Source: GCA-002701945 sp964442015 (GTDB taxonomy: Bacteria > Fidelibacterota > Marinisomatia > Marinisomatales > TCS55). Taken from it: DNA of 30,325 bases. The position numbers and the translations under genes were made by a program. The notes beneath the pieces were generated by a model, which had not been told where the DNA came from, ran no database searches, and saw nothing but the letters and a program-made list of their open reading frames with translations. Positions within the stretch are counted from its first letter, which is position 1; each line of letters begins with the position of its first letter. The stretch is taken from NCBI GenBank assembly GCA_964442015.1, contig CAYTYA010000018.1, forward strand, positions 1 through 30,325, written 5' to 3'. Shown piece after piece: positions 1-6,781 of the stretch.

Positions 1-955
1 TAGAATTATCTAAAGAATAATCATCATCAGGAATAACTATTTTTCCATTTATAATACCAGTCTTTCCTGGAAAAACTTGAAACACAAAATCCTTGTACTT
101 ATTTGGTTCAAACTGACTAACAACTTGCCCAACACGTTCATTATTTAAGAATAATTCAATAGGAATGTTTTTTACTTCATTTATTCCATTATTTCCAAGG
201 TTAGTATTTAATTTTATTAAATGATTAGGCAACTTTATTTCACTCAAAATATTTACACTTTTTATAGAAATATTATTATAAACATCTGGTTGATCAATAC
301 AATAAAAATTCCATTTATCATAATTTAAAAGGGTATCTATTTCTAATTTAGGAGTAGTTTGAAAATCACTAAAAATATAACATTCTAAATTAGACTCAGA
401 AGCTTTAATGCGTTGAATTAATGAATCAGTGAATTCCCAAATATTATCAGTTAAAAATGTTTGAGCTATTTCCTCAACCTTTGAAACAACTTGTGACTCA
501 TTCAAATAAGAACCTTCATATACCTTTTGCGGTGGATTGGTCTGATAAATCTCTAATGTAGTCTGACCTTCTAAAACTTTTAGTAGTTCTGGTATAGATT
601 TTTTTACTCTATCAAGTAAGCTGATATCATTTTTTTTTACAGCCATACTAGCAGAATTATCAATTAGTATAACTGCTCTAGATTCAATATCACCTATAAA
701 ATTATTAACAGAATCTCCTTTAATTAATGGTCTTGAAAAAATTAGAATCAAACACAAAATAGCAATAGTCCTAAGTAGGACAAGCAACCACTGATTTATT
801 TTCAAACGTCTTATAGTTTTGTGCTCTAATAATTTTATAAATCGTAGGGAACTGAACTCTTCATATCTTGTTTGTCTTAAACTAAACAAATGGATAATTA
901 AAGGAATAGATACAGCAAATAGAGCCCATAGAATAGATGGAGATAAAAACGTCAT
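1..955 (-). CDS. BatA-like membrane protein with von Willebrand factor A domain (3' end outside window)
   Basis: About 318 codons are present; the C-terminus lies beyond base 1. The reading frame is open from an ATG at 955-953. The N-terminus (MTFLSPSILWALFAVSIPLI, then IHLFSLRQTRYEEFSSLRFI) is the hydrophobic segment plus 'RFSSLRFL'-type linker of the BatA/aerotolerance N-terminal domain (TIGR02226 type). A second membrane segment lies at about residues 56-76. A VWA-like region begins near residue 93 with AVILIDNSASMAV; DNSAS (99-103) matches the metal-binding DxSxS MIDAS motif. Membrane-anchored proteins of this kind are found in Bacteroidota and related phyla, often in Bat operons, and their exact role is not settled. 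The start codon overlaps the stop of the upstream polyprenol-kinase-like gene as ATGA, so translation is probably coupled. Family assignment is fairly secure; function is inferred only. Confidence 0.8.
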   Translation of the reverse strand, partial: MTFLSPSILWALFAVSIPLIIHLFSLRQTRYEEFSSLRFIKLLEHKTIRRLKINQWLLVLLRTIAILCLILIFSRPLIKGDSVNNFIGDIESRAVILIDNSASMAVKKNDISLLDRVKKSIPELLKVLEGQTTLEIYQTNPPQKVYEGSYLNESQVVSKVEEIAQTFLTDNIWEFTDSLIQRIKASESNLECYIFSDFQTTPKLEIDTLLNYDKWNFYCIDQPDVYNNISIKSVNILSEIKLPNHLIKLNTNLGNNGINEVKNIPIELFLNNERVGQVVSQFEPNKYKDFVFQVFPGKTGIINGKIVIPDDDYSLDNS

Positions 956-1542
956 ATTAGAAATATACTCATAACATACATGACTGTTCCGGTAAACAGT
1001 GGAATTCTGAGGTTGTCATCAATTGAGATTGGCATAAGCTCTATTATCGCGGCTGATAAAGCGCCAATAGCCACTAATGTTTTAGAAAGATTTAAATCAA
1101 TCATCAATCCTACGATTAAGCAAACAATAAATCCTGCTAGCGCTCCCTCAAGTGTTTTATTATAGATTTTTATTCTTCCAAATTTTCTTCCAATTAGGCC
1201 AGCAGCTGTATCTCCAATTGACATGTAAATCAAACTAATTACGGCAATATCTTTTGGAAAGATTCCAATTGATAATGTTGAAGATATAAATACCCAAGTG
1301 GCCCCTGTATATTTTCCACTTTTCTCATGATTGCGAAGCATTGAAAATAAGTATTTATCAAAAATATTTTTTACTGATATTGAACTTATCCTAAGATACT
1401 CAATTAATAATGCAAATAAAGTTATAGGTAATAAAATAATAAGAGCCTCAACTTTAGAATCGAAATAAAATAAATAAGTAAATGGTATAACTAAGTTAGA
1501 AAGATGAAGTAGTTTTCTAAGAAATTCGCTATTGTGAATCAA
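952..1542 (-). CDS. Diacylglycerol/polyprenol kinase family membrane protein (dolichol/phytol kinase-like)
   Basis: This is a 196-residue, almost wholly hydrophobic protein with about six membrane segments. Conserved blocks of the SEC59/VTE5 (dolichol kinase, phytol kinase) family are visible: FLRKLLHLSN near the N-terminus, GDTAAGLIGRKFGR at 110-123, KTLEGALAGF at 129-138 and E-x-MPISIDDNLRIPL at about 168-182. Enzymes of this family use CTP to phosphorylate a lipid alcohol in the membrane; the substrate here (polyprenol, phytol or diacylglycerol) cannot be read from sequence. The start appears to be TTG at 1542-1540, directly after the TAA of the PASTA gene; no ATG lies near the N-terminus. 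The stop overlaps the next start as ATGA. A lipid-alcohol kinase beside envelope genes could help salvage carrier lipids, which is inference. Confidence 0.8.
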   Translation of the reverse strand: MIHNSEFLRKLLHLSNLVIPFTYLFYFDSKVEALIILLPITLFALLIEYLRISSISVKNIFDKYLFSMLRNHEKSGKYTGATWVFISSTLSIGIFPKDIAVISLIYMSIGDTAAGLIGRKFGRIKIYNKTLEGALAGFIVCLIVGLMIDLNLSKTLVAIGALSAAIIELMPISIDDNLRIPLFTGTVMYVMSIFLI

Positions 1543-2298
1543 TTATGGCTCATTGTTCAAATTATTAAAAATATCCTGTATATCAAGTACACTTACAACT
1601 AAATTAATTGTTGCTGTAGCATCTAGAACTGTCCCATTTTTTATAGATTGATCTAATACAGTATATGGAACTAAATCTTGATCTTGATGATAAGAGATCT
1701 TACCTACTTTTAATCTAGATTTAAAGATAAGATCTTTAGCTTGATTAATTGAAAGTCCAATTAAATTTGGTACTTGAAAAAAATTTGGGGGCATACCTTT
1801 ACTTACAGTAATTTGTATCCCCATTCCCTTCTTCCTCCGATCTCCAGCCTTTGGATATTGCCACGCTATTGTCCCATTTGGATATTCAGGATTATACTCA
1901 GTATACACTGTATCAATAAGTAGTCCCATTTGATTCAACTCAAGTTCTGCACTTCGCCTTGATTGACCAATAAGGTTTGGTATCGCAACAGATTTTTCCG
2001 GTTGAGCAATTTTTAATCTAACTGTTCTACCTGATTTCACTCTAGTATTAGGCTTTGGATATTGATCAACTATTGTTCCCAATTTAAATTTATTTGTATA
2101 AAGCGTATCTGATATTTCATATCTATAATTTTCAGATTTCAAAATCTTTATTACATCATCTAGGTTTCTATTTTTTATATCTATCATAATTCTATTTTGA
2201 TTTTGCCTAGTATATGCTGGCATTACAATGTATTCAGCAATAATCGAGAAGACAACTATCATTCCAATAATCGAAAATATTATTCTAATTAAGCTCAT
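1543..2298 (-). CDS. PASTA-domain membrane protein with three PASTA repeats and no kinase domain
   Basis: 251 residues. One N-terminal membrane helix (about 5-25) leads to an extracytoplasmic region with three PASTA modules at roughly 35-100, 103-168 and 172-237. Each ends in a recognisable VxLxxS/VTVSKG-like strand, and modules 2 and 3 open with the typical (V/I)PNLIG motif. PASTA domains bind peptidoglycan fragments or act as spacers in Ser/Thr kinases (PrkC/StkP) and in some penicillin-binding proteins. No kinase or transpeptidase catalytic region is present, and the size leaves no room for one. The start ATG overlaps the rsmB stop (ATGA, 2298-2295). Firmicutes commonly have def-fmt-rsmB followed by a phosphatase and a PASTA kinase, so this looks like the same slot filled by a kinase-less protein. 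Confidence 0.9.
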   Translation of the reverse strand: MSLIRIIFSIIGMIVVFSIIAEYIVMPAYTRQNQNRIMIDIKNRNLDDVIKILKSENYRYEISDTLYTNKFKLGTIVDQYPKPNTRVKSGRTVRLKIAQPEKSVAIPNLIGQSRRSAELELNQMGLLIDTVYTEYNPEYPNGTIAWQYPKAGDRRKKGMGIQITVSKGMPPNFFQVPNLIGLSINQAKDLIFKSRLKVGKISYHQDQDLVPYTVLDQSIKNGTVLDATATINLVVSVLDIQDIFNNLNNEP

Positions 2299-3614
2299 TT
2301 TCCTATATTTTTAAGACGAACAGCAAACATTCCAATTAATTTATCTCGAGGAGGAAATATCTCCATAATATTTTGTTTTTTGAACCATAATTTTGGTAAA
2401 GAATTTTCTGAATTATCTACTTTATAATTTTTATTTAATTTAAGGAAAGCATCTATTACATCCCAATTTTCTTCTCTCTGTAATGAACAAGTAGAATAAC
2501 ATATTACACCTTGAGATTTAACATATCTAGAAATATTAAGAATAATAGCTAGTTGTTTTCTCTTTAATTGTTTTATCTGATCTACATTACATTTCCACCT
2601 GATCTCGGGATTTTTACCTATTGTTCCAGTACCTGAACAAGGCACATCTACAAGAGCTCGGTCCAATATGGGAAATTCATCCTCTTCCGCATTTTTGATA
2701 CACCAATTGATCCAATTAATATTATGTCTACTGCTATCTTTTTGACACATATCAATACGATTTCTACTTATATCAGATGCAATTAATTCTCCATTAAATT
2801 CCATCTTTTCTGCAATGTAAAATGCTTTGGTTCCAGGAGCGGCACATGCATCAAGAATAACTTCACCTGGCTTTGGATCCAACAATTCTACAACTGCACC
2901 AGCTGCACGATCTTGAATAGATATAAAACCATTATTAAATAATTTATTATTTAATAAACTCCCTACTCCTTTCTTCAAATAGTAAAAATTACTAGAATCA
3001 TTATAACGTTTAATATTTATTTTTTCTATTTTAAGCTTCTGAACTAGAGTATCATGATCAATTTTCATTTCATTTCTACGTATCATTAAGGGATAAGCCT
3101 TATTAAAGTATTCACATAATTTAACAGTCTCCTTTTCGCCAAAATGACTTATCCATCTTTTTACGATCCAATCAGGATAAGATAGACAGACTGCTATATT
3201 TTCTGGGGATTTCCCTTTAAAAATATATCTATCAGAAACTGAAATTTTTCTAAGTATCGCATTAATAAATCCTGTTATATAACTACCTATAATTTTTTTA
3301 CTTAGTTTTACATAACTATCTACTATTGCATAGTCAGGATTATGATCATCAATTAACAATTCATATATAGCTAATCGAAGTATATTTCTTATAGGAAATT
3401 TAAGTTTTGATTTATTTTTTATTAAGTTATCATTGATAATGCTATCTAATAATCTTTGCCATTTCATTACTTCATTAGTTAATACAATAGCACGGTTAGC
3501 AGCCTCTTTTGTTGGCTTTAATCGTACAAAGTGATCGTTTCTAATACTTTTTAACCATCGATCTGCTCCTTCATATTCCAATAAAACGTTAAATGATAAT
3601 AATCTTGCATCCAT
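2295..3614 (-). CDS. rsmB: 16S rRNA (cytosine-967 C5)-methyltransferase RsmB
   Basis: 439 residues, the usual RsmB length. The N-terminal ~125 residues form the NusB-like RNA-binding domain (VLTNEVMKWQRLLDSII, then the FPIRNILRLAIYELL block). The C-terminal half is a Rossmann methyltransferase. The SAM motif DACAAPGTKAF is at 255-265. Motif IV DVPCSGTGTIGKNPEIRW (323-340) holds Cys326, and motif VI YSTCSLQREEN (373-383) holds Cys376. These are the two cysteines of the m5C family: the motif VI Cys attacks the base and the motif IV Cys helps release the product. The ATG is two bases after the fmt stop, and the end overlaps the PASTA gene by four bases. Identification is secure. Confidence 0.97.
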   Translation of the reverse strand: MDARLLSFNVLLEYEGADRWLKSIRNDHFVRLKPTKEAANRAIVLTNEVMKWQRLLDSIINDNLIKNKSKLKFPIRNILRLAIYELLIDDHNPDYAIVDSYVKLSKKIIGSYITGFINAILRKISVSDRYIFKGKSPENIAVCLSYPDWIVKRWISHFGEKETVKLCEYFNKAYPLMIRRNEMKIDHDTLVQKLKIEKINIKRYNDSSNFYYLKKGVGSLLNNKLFNNGFISIQDRAAGAVVELLDPKPGEVILDACAAPGTKAFYIAEKMEFNGELIASDISRNRIDMCQKDSSRHNINWINWCIKNAEEDEFPILDRALVDVPCSGTGTIGKNPEIRWKCNVDQIKQLKRKQLAIILNISRYVKSQGVICYSTCSLQREENWDVIDAFLKLNKNYKVDNSENSLPKLWFKKQNIMEIFPPRDKLIGMFAVRLKNIGK

Positions 3615-3616
3615 AA

Positions 3617-4555
3617 TTAAGTACCGAAATAATCACCAATTTTTAAAGAATAACCATTAAGAAATGATTTTATATCTAAAGATCTTTTTCCTTCTAATTG
3701 AAGGTGAATAATAGATAATATTCCATTTCCTGTTTGAATACATAGTTTATTCTTTGAAATATATATAACCTGTCCTGGATTAAAAGAAACTTTATAAATA
3801 TTATTATCAACTATTTTTGTTTCTTGAATTTTAATGTTCTTACCATAAATTTTCGACTGTGCACCTGGATTTGGTGAAAGGCCTCTTACAAAATTATGAA
3901 TATTAATTGAGCTAGAATTCCAATCTATAAAAGTCATTTTTTTTGTTATTTTGGGAGCTTTTGAAACAAAGTCTTCATCCTGTTTAATAGGTGAAACTTT
4001 CCCATCAGAAATTAAATTGATCGTATCTAATAATAATCTAGATCCTTCTATAGCCATTCTATCTTTTAGTAATCCATAATTTTCACTTTCTGAAATCTTT
4101 ATTATTTTTTGCTTAATTATCGCGCCTGTATCTACTTTAGGTTCAACAAGAAATGTGCTTAAACCTGTTTGTTTATCACCATTAATCAAAGACCATTGGA
4201 TTGGTGCAGCTCCTCTATATGCTGGCAATAATGAACCATGCAAATTTATACTTCCTAATTTCGGAATATTTAATAAAGGTTTTGGTAAAATACGATATGC
4301 AACAACTACAAATAAATCAAAGTCATATTTTCTTAATTTATTTTCAAATCCAACATCATTTATATCTTGTTGTTCAATAGCCTTAATTCCTATTTCTTCA
4401 CACTTTAAAGTTATAGCATTATTAAACTCTTTTTTTTTACGTCCTATCTTTTGAGGAGGGTTAGTAACTACACCTAAAATATTATGATTAGATTTCACCA
4501 GTAAATCCAGACTGGGAAACGAAAATTCTGAGTTAGTCATAAAAATGATATTCAT
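3617..4555 (-). CDS. fmt: Methionyl-tRNA formyltransferase
   Basis: 312 residues, normal for Fmt, which transfers a formyl group from 10-formyl-tetrahydrofolate to initiator Met-tRNA. The N-terminal formyltransferase domain shows the catalytic set Asn104, His106 (SINLHGSLLPAYRGAAPIQW, starting at 102) and Asp142 (KVDTGAII). The SLLPxxRGAAPI loop is the diagnostic folate/catalytic motif. The C-terminal ~100 residues match the Fmt OB-like domain, including the R-G-x-x-P-x-P-G-A block (VRGLSPNPGAQSKIYG). The ATG start leaves 84 bases to def, holding an inverted repeat. The gene is followed after two bases by rsmB. Confidence 0.97.
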   Translation of the reverse strand: MNIIFMTNSEFSFPSLDLLVKSNHNILGVVTNPPQKIGRKKKEFNNAITLKCEEIGIKAIEQQDINDVGFENKLRKYDFDLFVVVAYRILPKPLLNIPKLGSINLHGSLLPAYRGAAPIQWSLINGDKQTGLSTFLVEPKVDTGAIIKQKIIKISESENYGLLKDRMAIEGSRLLLDTINLISDGKVSPIKQDEDFVSKAPKITKKMTFIDWNSSSINIHNFVRGLSPNPGAQSKIYGKNIKIQETKIVDNNIYKVSFNPGQVIYISKNKLCIQTGNGILSIIHLQLEGKRSLDIKSFLNGYSLKIGDYFGT

Positions 4556-4591
4556 AATTGAAGAATTAAATTTATAATTAATATATGATTT

Positions 4592-4617
4592 TTAGATTCC
4601 ATAATTTTAGAATCTAA
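4592..4617. repeat. 8-bp perfect inverted repeat between def and fmt
   Basis: TTAGATTC (4592-4599) is mirrored by GAATCTAA (4610-4617) across a 10-base loop. In minus-strand RNA it would form a hairpin 22 bases after the def stop and 37 bases before the fmt start. It is followed by AAATCAT rather than a U-tract, so it does not look like a standard intrinsic terminator. It may be an RNA-processing or mRNA-stability hairpin, or chance in AT-rich DNA. Confidence 0.4.
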
Positions 4618-4639
4618 TAAGGACTGTAATAATATATAA

Positions 4640-5188
4640 TTAAAGAACGAAGTCTCTTTTTTTATTTTTAGATTTTTTAAGATTAATTGAATTACCTTTA
4701 ATTTCTTTTAACTTCTTTTTATAATTCAAAACTAATAATGGATTGACTCTATCTATAATAAAAACTCCTTTAAGATGATCCATCTCATGCTGAATAGCTC
4801 TTCCTAATAAACCACTAAATTCATCAATATGTTCTGAACCATCTGGCAATTGATATTTAAATCTTATTTTTTCAGGTCTCTTAATGGGTAATCTAACTTC
4901 TGGTATAGATAAGCAACCTTCTTCCATTTCTGATGAACCAGAGCTGTCAATAATTTCACCATTAACAAAAATACAAGCATCTTCAGCTTCATCAGTATGA
5001 GAAACATCTATTATCATTAGGTTTAAATCAATTCCTACTTGATTTGCAGCAAGTCCTATCCCCTCTTCTTCATACATAGTATCAAACATATTCTCTATTA
5101 TCTCTGGAAGAATTTTATAATCTGTTACGGGGTTGCATTCTTTCCTTAGTATAGGATTTCCATAATGAACAACATCTAATAAAGCCAT
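4640..5188 (-). CDS. def: Peptide deformylase
   Basis: 182 residues. It removes the N-formyl group from nascent proteins, the counterpart of Fmt encoded just downstream. All three family motifs are present: GIGLAANQVG (43-52), EEGCLSIP (89-96) and QHEMDHLKG (133-141). Metal ligands are Cys92, His134 and His138, with Glu135 as the catalytic acid/base. The C-terminus is a lysine/asparagine-rich tail (LKEIKGNSINLKKSKNKKRD). The ATG overlaps the yajC stop by one base (TAATG). An AGGAGA Shine-Dalgarno-like sequence lies near the end of yajC. Identification is secure. Confidence 0.97.
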   Translation of the reverse strand: MALLDVVHYGNPILRKECNPVTDYKILPEIIENMFDTMYEEEGIGLAANQVGIDLNLMIIDVSHTDEAEDACIFVNGEIIDSSGSSEMEEGCLSIPEVRLPIKRPEKIRFKYQLPDGSEHIDEFSGLLGRAIQHEMDHLKGVFIIDRVNPLLVLNYKKKLKEIKGNSINLKKSKNKKRDFVL

Positions 5189-5538
5189 TAATTATCATCT
5201 CCTAATTGTGAACTTTCTTCAATTTTACCATCAGCCAACCCTGAAATAGCGGATCTATTTACATTAATATTTAAATTCTTGTCTACTTTTAGCACAATTA
5301 ATTTACCTTGATTCTTCATTCCAGCAACGACACCATGTATACCACCAATAGTTATTATTTTATCACCTTTTTTTAAAGAAAGTAACATATTCTGCTTTTC
5401 TTTCTGACGTTTGGCCTGAGGACGAATCATTAAAAAATAGATAATTAACATTATTAAGAAAAAAGGTAAAAAAGCTGCAATTCCTCCTCCACCTTGATTG
5501 GCATCAGGATTCGCAGCGAAACCGTAAATAATATCCAC
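5188..5538 (-). CDS. yajC: Preprotein translocase subunit YajC
   Basis: 116 residues. A short periplasmic N-terminus with a Gly stretch (NQGGGG) leads to one membrane helix (about 21-38, ending in YFLMIRPQAKRQKE, the YajC signature). The cytoplasmic domain contains SLKKGDKIITIGGIHGVV. YajC associates with SecDF and the SecYEG translocon in the inner membrane; secD and secF are not in the window. The start is GTG (5538-5536), supported by a strong AAGGAG six bases upstream. The gene sits 65 bases downstream of the histidine kinase stop and is coupled to def. Confidence 0.95.
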   Translation of the reverse strand: MDIIYGFAANPDANQGGGGIAAFLPFFLIMLIIYFLMIRPQAKRQKEKQNMLLSLKKGDKIITIGGIHGVVAGMKNQGKLIVLKVDKNLNINVNRSAISGLADGKIEESSQLGDDN

Positions 5539-5544
5539 AAAAAA

Positions 5545-5550
5545 CTCCTT
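5545..5550 (-). promoter_or_regulatory. Shine-Dalgarno site fixing the GTG start of yajC
   Basis: AAGGAG on the minus strand, six bases before GTG at 5538. Few other starts in the window have such a clear ribosome-binding site, so it supports the non-ATG start. Confidence 0.7.
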
Positions 5551-5556
5551 TATATT

Positions 5557-5590
5557 TTAAAAGAAAAAATTACCGACTATTAAAAGTAAT
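5557..5590 (-). terminator. Weak terminator-like element after the histidine kinase
   Basis: In minus-strand RNA, AUUAC (5590-5586) can pair with GUAAU (5573-5569) across a 12-base loop, followed by a U-rich tract (UUUUUCUUUU, down to about 5560). The stem is short and AT-rich, so termination would be inefficient at best. It could mark a partial break before yajC-def-fmt. Confidence 0.3.
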
Positions 5591-5603
5591 GACAAGAATT
5601 GCT

Positions 5604-6779
5604 TTAATTTACATCTTCTAATTTTGGAAGTGATATTTCTATCGTTGAACCTTTTCCTGGTTTTGATTTTGAAACATAAATATCCCCACCATGTATGTCT
5701 TTAATAATCCTTGATGTAAGAGATAGCCCTAGCCCCCACCCTTGTTCTTTAGTACTAAATCCGGGTCTAAATATATTTTTCCAATCTTTCCTTAAAATTC
5801 CTTTTCCAGAATCTTGAACTTCAATAATTATATTTTTTTTATCCATATTAGATTTTAAAGTAATAATACCTTTGTTCTCTAAAGCATCAATTGCATTCTT
5901 AATGACATTTTCAATTGCCCATGAAATTAGAATTCCATTTGCTTTTATTTTAATATTTGAAACTAATTGATTTTCAATAATAATACTCTTTCCCATCGAG
6001 GGGATTCGATGATTAAAATATATTACAACATTATCAACAATACTTGATAAATGGATTTCTTTTAGCTTTGTTTCCGATCCCATTTTACTAAATCTATCGC
6101 TAACTTGTTGAAGCCGGTCCAAGTCTATCGAAATATCATTGATTATCTTATCTTGATCATTTGGTTTATTTTTTAGCCATTCCAGCCAACCCATTAATGA
6201 TGAAATTGGAGTGCCCAATTGGTGGGCAGTTTCTCTTGCCATGCCAACCCAAATATTTCTTTTTTCATTATTTCTAATTATTGAAAAACTTATGAATCCC
6301 AAAAATATAAATAATGTTATTGCTCCAATTTCGATAAAGGGTAGCCATTTAAGCTTTTCTATTTGACTTGAATCACCATAGTGAAGATATCCAATTAAGA
6401 TTATTTCGTTTGTTAGAGGATTAGCATATCGTAACGGAATAGCTTCATTTTGTTCATCCATAGTTAATTGAATTTTTTTAAGCTTTGATTTATCTGTATT
6501 TATATTTTTTGAATAGATCGGTTCTCTTTGATTATTAGAGTATATTATTGGGAACTGAGCTTTTTGGATAATTTCATCAAAAACAAAATCAAGATTTGTA
6601 TCATTCTCATCAGAAATTGTTTCAGCAATTATCTCAGCATATAGTTTTACAATTTCACCATTATCACTCCTTAATTCATTAACTATATTCTGAGTATAAC
6701 TCAGTAAAAAAATTATTAAAACAAACCCGAGTAAAAATAAACCGGCTTTTATATTGCTAGAATATTTAAGAAAATCCAT
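5604..6779 (-). CDS. Membrane sensor histidine kinase
   Basis: 391 residues from the ATG at 6779-6777, two bases after the stop of the YfhO-family gene. An in-frame TTG at 6785 overlapping that stop is a less likely start. Two membrane helices (about 11-28 and 146-168) flank a ~115-residue extracytoplasmic sensor region with no recognised fold; no HAMP domain is apparent. The H-box is ARETAHQLGTPISS with phospho-acceptor His186. The ATPase domain follows: N-box IENVIKNAIDAL (289-300), G1 DSGKGI (323-328), F-box FRPGFSTK (337-344) and G2 GWGLGLSL (347-354). All catalytic elements are intact. No response regulator is encoded within the window, so its partner is unknown. Its place behind the glycan locus hints at envelope sensing, which is inference. 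Confidence 0.93.
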   Translation of the reverse strand: MDFLKYSSNIKAGLFLLGFVLIIFLLSYTQNIVNELRSDNGEIVKLYAEIIAETISDENDTNLDFVFDEIIQKAQFPIIYSNNQREPIYSKNINTDKSKLKKIQLTMDEQNEAIPLRYANPLTNEIILIGYLHYGDSSQIEKLKWLPFIEIGAITLFIFLGFISFSIIRNNEKRNIWVGMARETAHQLGTPISSLMGWLEWLKNKPNDQDKIINDISIDLDRLQQVSDRFSKMGSETKLKEIHLSSIVDNVVIYFNHRIPSMGKSIIIENQLVSNIKIKANGILISWAIENVIKNAIDALENKGIITLKSNMDKKNIIIEVQDSGKGILRKDWKNIFRPGFSTKEQGWGLGLSLTSRIIKDIHGGDIYVSKSKPGKGSTIEISLPKLEDVN

Positions 6780-6781
6780 AA

